This document shows, piece by piece, positions 42,784 to 51,657 of a DNA stretch of 64,000 nucleotides (the stretch's first letter is position 1; each line of letters begins with the position of its first letter). The stretch comes from Noviherbaspirillum sp. Root189 (GTDB lineage Bacteria; Pseudomonadota; Gammaproteobacteria; Burkholderiales; Burkholderiaceae_D). The stretch is from assembly GCF_001428545.1 (NCBI RefSeq), contig NZ_LMHZ01000034.1:182174-246173 (forward strand). Reading direction: 5' to 3'. The translations under genes and the position numbers were made by a program. The notes below the pieces were generated by a model. It was given only the letters and a program-made list of their open reading frames with translations, had not been told where the DNA came from and made no database searches.

Positions 42784-42813
42784 AAAAGGCAGACCGTCCG
42801 GTCTGCCTTTTTT
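42784..42813 (+). terminator. Intrinsic terminator after the Lys/Ala-rich protein gene
   Basis: AAAAGGCAGACC / GGTCTGCCTTTT with a 4-nt loop, ending in six T residues. Confidence 0.92.
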
Positions 42814-42846
42814 ACGCACTCATCGCGCAGTCATACAGTCATAAAG

Positions 42847-45075
42847 TCATGCATTGACCACCGCAGTCATTTCTATCGCCACCCCGCTCAACACCGCATT
42901 GCCCGACAAGGGATCCCGTTTGCTTTCATCGAGAATGGCATTCAGGTTGGCGCCAGGTCGTTCTGCCGCCACGCGCATGCGTGTGCCGGGCATGTCATGA
43001 CCCCAGCCGTGCGGAAGACTGACCACGCCGGGCATCATGTCATCGCTGATTTCTACCTGTGCTTCGATGGAGCGTCCGCCGCTGCTGATACGCGCCATGC
43101 TTCCTGATTGCAGGCCAAGTCGCTGCGCATCGACGGAATGGACCAGGGCGGTACAGCGGAACGGGCCTTTGGCAAGGATAGGCAGGTTATGCATCCAGCT
43201 ATTGCCCGAACGGACATGGCGCCTGCCGATCACGACCAGCTCGGGAGCGGGTTGAGCCAGATCGCCGCGTACCCGGCTCAGGTCCGCGAGTAGCATCTCA
43301 GGCGCGAGTTCAATCTTGCCCGACGGTGTGCGCAGCACTTCCGGTATGCGTGATTGCAAGGGACCGAGGTCGATGCCACCAGGCGCCGCTTTGACCTTGG
43401 CAAGATTGATGCCGCCCGGATTACGGCCGAACTGGTCGCCGTAGGGACCGGTGCGCAAGGCGAGGTCGATCTGGCGCTCAGGGCCATTCAGATGCGATAA
43501 GGCAGCCAGTACCGCCTCGGCATGCTCCCCCGCCATGCGCCGCACATCTTCGGCAAACAACGCATCATCCAGCTTCAATACGTCAGCCTGCGCGCCCTTG
43601 CCTTGCACGATCGCGGCAAGGCGTAGCAGCACCTGCCATTCAGGCGGCTGTGCCGGATCGCGCTGCAGTACCGGCTCGCTGTACCGCGCATGATTGCGAT
43701 AGCTGAACTGCGGGAATGCAACGTCGTAATGCGATTCTTCCAGCGGCGACAGGCCGGGCAGGATGACATCGGCATGGCGCGTGGTTTCGTTCAAATAGAT
43801 GTCGACGCTGACCATGAATTCGAGCCCGTCCAGCGCTTCGGAAAGACGCGGCCCATTCGGGGCCGACAACACCGGATTGCCGGCAATCGAAATCAAGGCC
43901 TTCACTTGTCCATCGCCCGGTGTCTGGATCTCTTCCGCCAGGCAGACAATTGGAAACTCTCCCATCACTTCCGGTGCACCCGACACACGGCTTTTGCGCC
44001 GGCCAGTGATAACGCCCCTGCCAACGCCGGGCTTGCCGGCGGTATTGGCGGAAAACGCGGCGGCCTTCGAAAACATCGCGCCGCCTTCCTGGTCAAGGTG
44101 ACCGGTCAGCACATTGAGCACATCGATCAGCCAGCTGCACAGCGTGCCGTACTCCTGAGTACAGGTTCCCATGCGGCCATAGACCGCGGCGCGTTCAGCG
44201 CTCGCAAGTCGTCTTGCAAGCGTGCGAATGGTTGCGGCATTGATACCGCAACGATCGGCCATGCGTTCAGGCGTAAAGTCGCTCACCGCGCTCTTCACCA
44301 GGTCGACGCCGGCGACATGTTCGGCAAGCGCCCCCAGTCGCACCAGTTGTTCGTCGAACAGGGTATGCACCATGCCGAGCAGCAGGAAGACATCGGTGCC
44401 AGGCCGGATGAAGTGATGTTCGTCGGCGGCCAACGCCGTTTCCGTGCGGCGTGGATCGATGACGACGATACGGCCGCCACGTGCGCGCATGGCCTTGGCC
44501 TTGCCACGGTAATCCGGCACTGTCCATAAACTGCCGTTCGACACCATAGGGTTGGCACCCAGCATCAGCAGGAAATCACTGCGTTCAATATCTGGTACCG
44601 GGAAGGACAACCAATTACCAAACATCAATCCGCACGAGAGTTGCTTGGGCATCTGGTCCAGCGTGGAGGCCGAAAACATATTGCGGCTGCCAATCGCCTT
44701 GGCCAGGCGCGAGAAGTACAGCAGCAGACCAATCTTGTGCGCGGAAGGATTGCCGATCACCATGGCGAGTGCATCGGCGCCGTGGGCCTGCACCACCAGC
44801 GGCAAGCGACGTTCGATTTCGGCGAATGCTTCATCCCAGCTCGCTTCGAAAAATTTGCCGTCGCGCTTGATCAGCGGCGCGCGCAAGCGGTCCGGATCTT
44901 CATGCAAATCTTTCAGGGACGCACCCTTTGGACAGATATAACCGCGACTGAACACGTCTTCGTCATGGCCGCGTATGCCAATCACCTTGTTGTCGCTTAC
45001 TCTCAGTTCCAATCCGCAGCATGCCTCGCAGAGCGGGCAGATACGGTGGGCAATCGTTTCGGCATTGCTGGTCAT
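42847..45075 (-). CDS. Molybdopterin oxidoreductase (bis-MGD, 4Fe-4S)
   Basis: 742 residues, the size of DMSO-reductase-family catalytic subunits. An N-terminal 4Fe-4S site (C13, C16, C19/C20, C48 in RICPLCEACCGLEL...YICPKG) is followed by Mo-bisMGD domains (MLGANPMVSNGSL; RGGRIVVIDPRRTETA; NPVLSAPNGPRL) and a C-terminal MGD-binding domain (HMHNLP-like SWMHNLPILAKG; SLPHGWGHDMPG). The region that normally carries the Mo-ligating Cys/Ser/Sec reads FSASTLDQMPKQ. There is no Tat signal and no partner subunit, so a soluble cytoplasmic enzyme. Substrate unknown. Confidence 0.85.
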   Translation of the reverse strand: MTSNAETIAHRICPLCEACCGLELRVSDNKVIGIRGHDEDVFSRGYICPKGASLKDLHEDPDRLRAPLIKRDGKFFEASWDEAFAEIERRLPLVVQAHGADALAMVIGNPSAHKIGLLLYFSRLAKAIGSRNMFSASTLDQMPKQLSCGLMFGNWLSFPVPDIERSDFLLMLGANPMVSNGSLWTVPDYRGKAKAMRARGGRIVVIDPRRTETALAADEHHFIRPGTDVFLLLGMVHTLFDEQLVRLGALAEHVAGVDLVKSAVSDFTPERMADRCGINAATIRTLARRLASAERAAVYGRMGTCTQEYGTLCSWLIDVLNVLTGHLDQEGGAMFSKAAAFSANTAGKPGVGRGVITGRRKSRVSGAPEVMGEFPIVCLAEEIQTPGDGQVKALISIAGNPVLSAPNGPRLSEALDGLEFMVSVDIYLNETTRHADVILPGLSPLEESHYDVAFPQFSYRNHARYSEPVLQRDPAQPPEWQVLLRLAAIVQGKGAQADVLKLDDALFAEDVRRMAGEHAEAVLAALSHLNGPERQIDLALRTGPYGDQFGRNPGGINLAKVKAAPGGIDLGPLQSRIPEVLRTPSGKIELAPEMLLADLSRVRGDLAQPAPELVVIGRRHVRSGNSWMHNLPILAKGPFRCTALVHSVDAQRLGLQSGSMARISSGGRSIEAQVEISDDMMPGVVSLPHGWGHDMPGTRMRVAAERPGANLNAILDESKRDPLSGNAVLSGVAIEMTAVVNA

Positions 45076-45291
45076 GCTTGTCTCCTCTTGATGCGGTCCG
45101 ATGGCTCGATAACTGGTTTTATTGTCAGGTGATTATGAGGGATGTGCGATAACCTTGCAGGTAATAACGCATTGCGCCGCAAGCAATTTTTCATGCATTT
45201 CCGCAAGATCTTTTCCCGTCCGCATGGTCGAACTTTCAATAAGCAGGCTTACTCTACGTTGATTCATTGTCAAGCGATAGAGGATGACCTT

Positions 45292-45978
45292 ATGAATATT
45301 CTGATGGTGTTGACATCACATGACCAGTTGGGAAATACCGGAAAGAAAACCGGTTTCTGGCTGGAAGAATTCGCGGCACCCTATTATGTCTTCAAGGATG
45401 CGGGCGCAAGGATCACACTGGCGTCGCCGAAGGGTGGCCAGCCGCCGCTGGACCCGAAGAGTGACGATGCAGATGCCCAAACCGCGGCCACCCAACGGTT
45501 CAAGCAGGATAAGGAAGCACAGCAGGCACTGGCCAATACGGTGCTGCTGTCCAGCGTGTCGCACGAGGAATTTGATGCGGTGTTTTATCCGGGTGGGCAC
45601 GGCCCGTTATGGGACCTGTCCGAAGACCAGGATTCATTAACCCTGATTCAGAGCGCGTATGCGGCTGACAAGCCGGTTGCCCTCGTGTGCCACGCACCCG
45701 GCGTACTCCGTCATGCCAAGCTGCATAACGGACGTCCGCTGGTCGAGGGAAAGCGTGTGACCGGTTTTACCAATACCGAAGAAGAGGCGGTACAGCTGAC
45801 CAAGGTGGTGCCTTTCCTGGTCGAGGATTCGCTGAAGAAAGGTGGCGGTCAGTTTTCAAGAGGGCCGGACTGGAGCTCGTATGTACAGGTCGACGGCCAT
45901 CTGATTACCGGACAAAACCCGGCATCATCGGAAGAAGCCGCCCGTGCGACGCTAAAGCTGCTGCAGCAAGGCACATAG
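45292..45978 (+). CDS. DJ-1/PfpI family protein (Hsp31-like)
   Basis: 228 residues from MNILMVLTSHDQLGNTGKKTGFWLEE (AGAGGA upstream; the open frame extends further 5' without a good start). The nucleophile elbow ALVCHAPGVL carries the catalytic Cys; FYPGGHGPLWDL supplies the oxyanion region and GFWLEEFAAPYYVF the Glu. This layout is that of class I Hsp31/YDR533C-like proteins, glyoxalase III-type or chaperone proteins that detoxify methylglyoxal. Monocistronic by position. Confidence 0.88.
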   Translation: MNILMVLTSHDQLGNTGKKTGFWLEEFAAPYYVFKDAGARITLASPKGGQPPLDPKSDDADAQTAATQRFKQDKEAQQALANTVLLSSVSHEEFDAVFYPGGHGPLWDLSEDQDSLTLIQSAYAADKPVALVCHAPGVLRHAKLHNGRPLVEGKRVTGFTNTEEEAVQLTKVVPFLVEDSLKKGGGQFSRGPDWSSYVQVDGHLITGQNPASSEEAARATLKLLQQGT

Positions 45979-46087
45979 GTTTGGCGCCGTGTTCAATCTG
46001 CCGGGTTCACGGGTACGTATTCCGGCAAGGCATGAAGTGCGTGCCCGGCGTACTCTTTTAACGTCGTCCCTGCGCAATGTTTCAGGT

Positions 46088-46111
46088 GCGGTTAATCGCG
46101 CGGTTAATCGC
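46088..46111. repeat. 12-bp tandem duplication (GCGGTTAATCGC x2)
   Basis: Two exact head-to-tail copies just before the stop codon side of the convergent cheY gene. Each unit is a near-palindrome (GCG..CGC ends). It may be a slippage product. Confidence 0.7.
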
Positions 46112-46113
46112 AC

Positions 46114-46518
46114 TCATGCGCATCGGACAGCGAGCCCTTTTTTCGTCAGGATCTTGTCGACCTTCTCCTTCAGTGTCGCGGCGTTGAATGGCTTGACGAT
46201 GTAACCATCGGCGCCGGCCTGGGCGGCAGCGATGATGTTTTCCTTTTTCGCTTCGGCAGTGACCATCAGGACCGGCAGGTCTTTGAAGTCCTCTGTCGCG
46301 CGAATCTTTTGCAGCATGGTCAAGCCATCCATGACCGGCATATTCCAGTCCGTGACCACAAAATTGATGGGGATGCCGGAGCGCAGACAATGCAAGGCCT
46401 TTTCACCATCTTCGGCTTCGGTAATCTTGGTGAATCCAATTTCCCGCAACAGGTTGGACACGATGCGGCGCATGGTGGAAAAATCGTCAACGACGAGAAC
46501 GTGGATATGAGCAGACAT
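46114..46518 (-). CDS. cheY: CheY-like response regulator
   Basis: 134 residues, single receiver domain. [21 protein letters not shown] contains the acidic pocket, [16 protein letters not shown] the phospho-acceptor Asp, and [27 protein letters not shown] the conserved Thr/Lys region that is nearly identical to CheY of Proteobacteria. It should bind FliM and change flagellar rotation. No other chemotaxis or flagellar gene is in the window, so it is a stand-alone copy. Confidence 0.88.
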   Translation of the reverse strand: MSAHIHVLVVDDFSTMRRIVSNLLREIGFTKITEAEDGEKALHCLRSGIPINFVVTDWNMPVMDGLTMLQKIRATEDFKDLPVLMVTAEAKKENIIAAAQAGADGYIVKPFNAATLKEKVDKILTKKGLAVRCA

Positions 46519-46767
46519 GCAATGTTATAAAAGGAATGTTGCAGCGCGAGCGCGCCATGGTTGGTATGGAAGCGGGGTACTGCAATCCGCGCCAAAAGAC
46601 TGGTTAAGAGACATCAACAGGAAAAAAGTTCCTGCCGGACATCCTTCGGCAGGCGAAGGAAGGGATGTTTATTCAGTTTTGCTATCATGGCGGCCGGACA
46701 CGGCGCTTACAACGCCTTCTTCCCGGCCAGAACGGCCTTCCTCTAACTCTTGGGCTCCTCCTTCCGC

Positions 46768-47619
46768 ATGAAAAATTTTCTTCGCGTTGCGCTTACCGTT
46801 TCCGCATTCCTGATTGCAGGCCTGGCACAGGCACAACAGGTGTTCCGCGTATCGGCCATCCCTGACGAGGCGCCAACGGAGCTGCAGCGAAAGTTCAAGC
46901 CGCTAGGCAGCTATCTCGAACAGAAGCTCGGCATGAAAGTCGAGTTCGTGCCGGTTACGGACTACGCAGCCTCGGTCGAAGGCCTGATCAACAACAAGCT
47001 AGACATGGTGTGGTTTGGCGGTTTTACCTTTGTGCAGGCGAAGGTACGCAGCGGCGGCAAGGTGATCCCGCTGGTACAGCGCGAAGAAGACGAACAATTC
47101 AAATCGGTATTCATCACAACCGACAAGTCGATCAGCAAGCTTGAAGACCTGAAGGGAAAGACCTTTGCCTTCGGCTCTGAATCATCGACCTCCGGTCACC
47201 TGATGCCGCGCTTTTATCTGCTGAATGCGAACGTCAATCCGGACACCGACATGAAGCGTATCGCTTTCTCCGGTGCGCATGATGCGACAGTCGCCGCTGT
47301 ATCCGGCGGCAAGGTGGATGCCGGTGCGCTGAACATCTCGGTCTGGGAAAAACTGATTGCACAGGGCAAGGTTGATCGCAATGCGCTGCGCGTGTTCTAC
47401 ACAACGCCGGGGTATTTTGATTACAACTGGAGCGTGCGTTCGGACATGAACCCTGCGCTGCGCAAGAAGCTGACCGATGCTTTCCTCGCACTCGACAAAA
47501 ATGATCCGAAAGCCAAGGAGATCCTGGACCTGCAACGTGCGAGTCGCTTTATCCCTACCAAGGCGGAAAACTATGCCTCGATTGAAAAGGCTGCCCAACA
47601 GGCAGGACTGCTGAAGTAA
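46768..47619 (+). CDS. PhnD-like phosphate/phosphonate substrate-binding protein
   Basis: 283 residues. MKNFLRVALTVSAFLIAGLAQA is a signal peptide. The mature part matches PhnD-type periplasmic proteins (VFRVSAIPDEAPTELQRKF, KPLGSYLEQKLGMKVEFVPV; LDMVWFGGFTFVQAK; FAFGSESSTSGHLMPRF). First gene of a four-gene ABC operon; the ATPase start overlaps its stop codon. No C-P lyase or phosphite dehydrogenase gene is nearby, so the ligand could be phosphonate, phosphite or another small oxyanion. No obvious Shine-Dalgarno precedes the ATG. Confidence 0.85.
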   Translation: MKNFLRVALTVSAFLIAGLAQAQQVFRVSAIPDEAPTELQRKFKPLGSYLEQKLGMKVEFVPVTDYAASVEGLINNKLDMVWFGGFTFVQAKVRSGGKVIPLVQREEDEQFKSVFITTDKSISKLEDLKGKTFAFGSESSTSGHLMPRFYLLNANVNPDTDMKRIAFSGAHDATVAAVSGGKVDAGALNISVWEKLIAQGKVDRNALRVFYTTPGYFDYNWSVRSDMNPALRKKLTDAFLALDKNDPKAKEILDLQRASRFIPTKAENYASIEKAAQQAGLLK

Positions 47620-48464
47620 TGAGCTTTTCACTGAGCGGCGTGTCGGTGCGTTATGCGCCCACATTGCCGCAACATGCCTTGTCCGACGTGACGCTCAACA
47701 TTGCGCGCGGCGAACAGCTCGCGCTCATCGGCCCGTCAGGCGCGGGCAAGACCACGCTGCTGCATACGCTGGCACTGGCGCGCGCGCATGACGGCGGAAG
47801 CTTTACTGCATTCGGCGTCGAGCCGTGGAAGCTGTCGTCGACGCAGCGGCATGCATTGCGTGCCCGGCTTTTTCTGGCGCCGCAGACACCGCCGCTGCCG
47901 CCCCGGCAGCGCGTGGTCACCGCGGTGCTCGCAGGTCGGCTGCCCCAATGGACATTGGGGCAGGCCCTGCTTTCATTGCTCAAGCCGGCGGACCCGCGCG
48001 CCGCGTACGAAGCGCTTGCCCGCTTCAACCTGCAGGACAAACTCTATGCGCGCGTCGACCGTCTTTCCGGTGGCGAGCGCCAGCGCTGCAGCCTGGCCCG
48101 GCTGATCGTCTCGGACGCAGAAGCCTTCCTGATCGACGAGCCGCTGTCGGCACTCGATCCGACACTGGCACGGCAAACGATTGACGTGCTGCAGCAGGAA
48201 GCGGCACGCCGCAACGCCAGCATGGTATGCAGCCTGCACCAGGTAGAACTTGCGCGCGCGCTCTTTCCGCGTATTGTCGGCTTGCGCCACGGCCGCATTA
48301 TCTTCGATGCGCCCAGCGAAAATGTGAGCGATCGCATGATCGCCGACCTCTACCAGCAGGGGACGTCGACAACCGCAGCCGATCGCAACGATCCCGGCAC
48401 GGCCGACAGCATCGCCGCTGGCGAGGGCGCGACAGGGCGTCGCTTCGCTCCCGGCTGTTTCTAA
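47619..48464 (+). CDS. PhnC-like ABC transporter ATPase
   Basis: 281 residues. Walker A GPSGAGKTT (38-46), signature LSGGERQR (149-156), Walker B AEAFLIDEP (167-175), then SALDPT and SLHQVELARALFPRIVGLRHG with the switch His. Typical of the PhnC ATPase of phosphonate importers. TAATG overlap with the binding-protein gene implies translational coupling. The tail after 250 (STTAADRNDPGTADSIAAGEGATG) is a low-complexity extension beyond the usual length. Confidence 0.9.
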   Translation: MSFSLSGVSVRYAPTLPQHALSDVTLNIARGEQLALIGPSGAGKTTLLHTLALARAHDGGSFTAFGVEPWKLSSTQRHALRARLFLAPQTPPLPPRQRVVTAVLAGRLPQWTLGQALLSLLKPADPRAAYEALARFNLQDKLYARVDRLSGGERQRCSLARLIVSDAEAFLIDEPLSALDPTLARQTIDVLQQEAARRNASMVCSLHQVELARALFPRIVGLRHGRIIFDAPSENVSDRMIADLYQQGTSTTAADRNDPGTADSIAAGEGATGRRFAPGCF

Positions 48465-48477
48465 GTATTCCAAGCGC

Positions 48478-49350
48478 ATGTCCGCACATCCGGTCCACCC
48501 TGCTCATTCTGCGGACTCTGCTGAATCCGGTCTCACGTCCTATCGCGATCCGGCATGGCGCGGCCGCGTTACTACATTCGTCATTGCACTGGCGGTGCTG
48601 TGGCCGCTGCTGGTCTGGAGTGAATTCAAACCCTGGATCCTGCTGGACGCGCAAAGCTTGCAGGCCACCGGGCGCTTCCTGCTCTCTTTTATTCCGCCCG
48701 CGCATTCCGGCGAGTTCCTGTTGCTGGTGGCGGAAGCCACTTGGCAGACGGTTGCCATGGCGACCGCCGGCATGGCGCTGGCGCTGCTTGGCGCAATACC
48801 CCTGACGCTAGTGATTACCGAATTGCTGTCGATATCGCGCCTTGGCACCGGGCGCATCGGCATGGTGGGACGTACGGTGCGCCAGTTGATACGCTGGTTG
48901 CTTATCCTGTTGCGCAGCGTGCCCGAACTGGTCTGGGCCTTGCTGCTGGTGCGTATCGTTGGCCTCGGTCCGACCGCAGGTGTGCTGGCCATCGCATTGA
49001 CCTACTGCGGCATGCTCGGCAAGGTCTATGCGGAAATCCTCGAATCGACCGACCCGCACGCGACCGATGCACTGCTCTACAACGGCAGCAGTCGGCTTGC
49101 CGCGTTGTTTTATGGCGCACTGCCGGACTCGGCATCGGAACTGGTGTCGTACACCGTGTACCGCTGGGAATGCGCGATCCGCGGTTCGGTGGTGATGGGC
49201 TTTGTCGGCGCCGGCGGACTTGGCCAGCGCATGGATGAATCCATGAAGATGCTGGCCGGCGGCGAAGTGGCCACCATGCTGATCATTTTCGTACTGCTGG
49301 TGGCCGCTGCGGATGGTGTCAGCAAGATGTTGCGGCGGAGGCTGGCATGA
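48478..49350 (+). CDS. PhnE-like ABC permease 1
   Basis: 290 residues, about six transmembrane helices. The EAA-type loop (KVYAEILESTDPHATDALLYNGSS...AALFYGALPDS) contacts the ATPase; GSVVMGFVGAGGLGQRM is the conserved PhnE ending. Second permease follows with a 4-bp overlap (ATGA), so the two form a heterodimeric channel. Confidence 0.88.
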   Translation: MSAHPVHPAHSADSAESGLTSYRDPAWRGRVTTFVIALAVLWPLLVWSEFKPWILLDAQSLQATGRFLLSFIPPAHSGEFLLLVAEATWQTVAMATAGMALALLGAIPLTLVITELLSISRLGTGRIGMVGRTVRQLIRWLLILLRSVPELVWALLLVRIVGLGPTAGVLAIALTYCGMLGKVYAEILESTDPHATDALLYNGSSRLAALFYGALPDSASELVSYTVYRWECAIRGSVVMGFVGAGGLGQRMDESMKMLAGGEVATMLIIFVLLVAAADGVSKMLRRRLA

Positions 49351-50150
49351 AGTTGTCCGAGACGGGCTTGCCGCCGGCACCGCCGCATATTCGCGGCTCG
49401 ACATTGCTGCTGCTGTTCGGCCTGCTATTGCTGGTGATTGCCAGTTTCGCGACGCTGCCGCTGCAATGGAAGGCACTCTTTACCAGCGATGCGCTACATA
49501 CCAGCGTCGATTTTCTGAAAGGTTTTGCGCCGCCGGAAACCGCAGCGAACTTTTTGCGCAAGGTCCTTGGTGCTACGGCCGAAACCCTCGCGATGTCGGC
49601 ACTCGGCACCTTGCTTGCCGCGCTTGCCGGCGCTGCGCTCGCGATTCCGGCGAGCGGCCGCTTCGGTAATGCAACGCGAGGCATGACACGCATGCTGCTC
49701 AATGCATCGCGTTCAATCCCGGAACTGGTATGGGCGTCCATCCTGTTGATTGCGGCCGGCCTTGGCCCGTTTGCGGGCACGCTTGCGCTGGCCTTGCATA
49801 CCAGTGGCGTGCTTGGGAGACTGTTTGCCGATGCGCTGGAAAATACGCTCCCCCAGCCGGAGTCAGCATTGCGTATCAACGGAACGCATGCGATGGCCGC
49901 GTTCTTTTATGCGACGCTGCCGCAAGCTTTGCCGCAAATGATGTCGTACACACTTTATCGCTGGGAAAATAATATCCGTGCTGCGGCAATTCTCGGCGTC
50001 GTCGGTGCTGGTGGTCTCGGGCAAATGCTCAAATACCACCTGTCGCTTTTCCAGATGCATCAGGCCGCTACGGTCATCATCGCGATGCTTTTGCTGGTAG
50101 CACTCGTGGATGCGTTCAGCTTCACGCTGCGGCGCATCATGATGCGCTGA
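49347..50150 (+). CDS. PhnE-like ABC permease 2
   Basis: 267 residues, about six helices. EAA-type loop (GRLFADALENTLPQPESALRINGTHAMAAFFYATLPQALPQM) and the NNIRAAAILGVVGAGGLGQML ending mirror permease 1. Last gene of the operon. Two distinct permeases rather than one PhnE are seen in several beta-proteobacterial phosphonate/phosphite importers. Confidence 0.88.
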   Translation: MKLSETGLPPAPPHIRGSTLLLLFGLLLLVIASFATLPLQWKALFTSDALHTSVDFLKGFAPPETAANFLRKVLGATAETLAMSALGTLLAALAGAALAIPASGRFGNATRGMTRMLLNASRSIPELVWASILLIAAGLGPFAGTLALALHTSGVLGRLFADALENTLPQPESALRINGTHAMAAFFYATLPQALPQMMSYTLYRWENNIRAAAILGVVGAGGLGQMLKYHLSLFQMHQAATVIIAMLLLVALVDAFSFTLRRIMMR

Positions 50151-50536
50151 CATTCCCCCTGTTACTCGCGCTTTAGCCGGCTGCTAGTTTGATGGCTTGA
50201 TCATTTCAAGACGCATGGCCGAAACTAACATTCGCAAGGAATTTTCAATCAGCTTAATAGCCTAAGCTTATGAATGCCTTGGCAAGATTTTTGTGAGTCC
50301 GTTCTGACATGGAAAATGTCAGCGAGTCCATGTGTGCATTTTATAAAACGCGCCGGTAAAACTTTCCGGTTACGGCATTCATCAGAGCTTACGCAAACAC
50401 ACAGACAGCGCGGTCATCACAACATGCGAGCCTGTAGCGCGCCGTGGTATATGTCTTGCATCCTTTCGACGTCCACTCAACAAAGCAATCCTGGCCAGCC
50501 TTACGCCAGTGCCAGGCAACGTCTGAAAGGATAACC
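50151..50536. other. 386-bp region between ABC operon and Mn catalase
   Basis: No coding sequence recognised. It contains a long-range inverted repeat with an inner hairpin (listed separately) and the Mn catalase promoter. Confidence 0.5.
50264..50390 (+). promoter_or_regulatory. Long-range stem-loop in the Mn catalase leader
   Basis: ATGAATGCC (50270-50278) is complementary to GGCATTCAT (50374-50382), and AAGCT/AGCTT pairs outside it after a small internal loop. Between them lies a perfect hairpin CTGACAT-GGAAA-ATGTCAG (50304-50322). The structure ends about 145 nt before the catalase start. It could be a structured leader RNA, a small RNA or an inactive repeat; nothing identifies it as a known riboswitch. 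Confidence 0.35.
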
Positions 50537-51451
50537 ATGTTTGCTCATAACAAACGTCTTCAGTACACAGTAAGGGTCAGTGAAAGCAATCCCGGTCTGG
50601 CCAATCTTCTGCTTGAACAATTTGGCGGACCACAGGGCGAACTTGCTGCGGCCTGTCGCTATTTCACGCAAGCACTGGCTGAGGATGATCCGGGTCGCAA
50701 GGACATGCTGATGGACATTGCGACAGAAGAACTGAGCCACCTTGAAGTCATTGGCAGCCTGGTTGCGATGCTGAACAAAGGTAACAAAGGCAAGCTGGCC
50801 GAAGGAGTCGATACCGAAGCGGAAATGTACCGCCAGATCAGCGGCGGCGGCAATGACAGCCACGTTACCCAGGTACTGTATGGCGGCGGCTCGCCATTGA
50901 TCAACTCGGCCGGCGTGCCATGGACTGCTGCGTATATCGATACCATCGGCGAACCAACCGCCGACCTGCGTTCCAATATTGCCGCAGAAGCACGCGCGAA
51001 AATTGTGTACGAACGTCTGATCAACTGTACGGAGGATCCCGGTGTGAAGGAAGCCCTCGGTTTCCTGATGACACGGGAGATTGCGCACCAGAAGTCTTTC
51101 GAAAAAGCCCTCTATGCCATCGAACCGAATTTCCCGCCCGGCAAACTGCAGGGCGATCCCCGTTTCACCGGCGTGTATTTCAATATGTCGCAGGGCGAAG
51201 GCGATGCACGCGGCTCATGGAACCAGGGCGATCAATGGATGTTCGTCTCGGATCGCAATGAACAGGCAGCCGTCGACGGCGGCGATGGCATGCCGACCGT
51301 GCAACTGAAGCCCGAAGAGATGACCGCTGTCGATGCCATGGCTGCACGCACGATGTCCAATCCGACAATCGATCCGCCCACTGGCGCCGAACTGGGTGCT
51401 GCACCGGACGGACTGTCGAAGTCGGCGAAAGGCAAGACCATTAAACCGTAA
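50537..51451 (+). CDS. Manganese catalase
   Basis: 304 residues of the non-haem, dimanganese catalase family (KatN-like). The four-helix bundle carries the carboxylate/His ligands in LEQFGGPQGELAAA, IATEELSHLEVIG, AEARAKIVYERL and TREIAHQKSFEKAL. The C-terminal part (YFNMSQGEGDARGSWNQGDQW) wraps the neighbouring subunit as in Lactobacillus and Thermus enzymes. It breaks H2O2 down in the cytoplasm. The MntH-type transporter gene follows 206 bp downstream, an obvious manganese supply. Confidence 0.92.
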   Translation: MFAHNKRLQYTVRVSESNPGLANLLLEQFGGPQGELAAACRYFTQALAEDDPGRKDMLMDIATEELSHLEVIGSLVAMLNKGNKGKLAEGVDTEAEMYRQISGGGNDSHVTQVLYGGGSPLINSAGVPWTAAYIDTIGEPTADLRSNIAAEARAKIVYERLINCTEDPGVKEALGFLMTREIAHQKSFEKALYAIEPNFPPGKLQGDPRFTGVYFNMSQGEGDARGSWNQGDQWMFVSDRNEQAAVDGGDGMPTVQLKPEEMTAVDAMAARTMSNPTIDPPTGAELGAAPDGLSKSAKGKTIKP

Positions 51452-51581
51452 TGTCGATCACCACGTTGTGCCGCGCGGGCATGCAGCATTAGTGTGCCCG
51501 CGCCATGCGTCCGGCAAAAGCGTCTTTATCGCTTTCGCCGGCGCGTTTTGCTGTACGCATAGGTGCTTCATCGCTGATATG

Positions 51582-51614
51582 CGGCTGGTGTTCGGCTGGT
51601 GTTCGGCTGATATT
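51582..51614. repeat. 11-bp tandem repeat (CGGCTGGTGTT x3)
   Basis: Two exact copies of CGGCTGGTGTT and a third with two changes (CGGCTGATATT), in the spacer between Mn catalase and mntH, 44-77 bp before the mntH start. Could be slippage or repeated binding sites. Confidence 0.7.
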
Positions 51615-51657
51615 CCATCGTTAAATCTCTGTTTATCACCATAAAGGATGACTCTTC

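Noticed and set aside
46114-46518. Part of a chemotaxis/flagellar operon
   Set aside because: CheY is alone; neighbours are a DJ-1 protein and an ABC importer, with no other che or fli gene.
46600-46767. Riboswitch upstream of the PhnD-like operon
   Set aside because: Several short hairpins (for example CCTGCCG/CGGCAGG) exist but match no known riboswitch layout and are expected by chance at this GC content.
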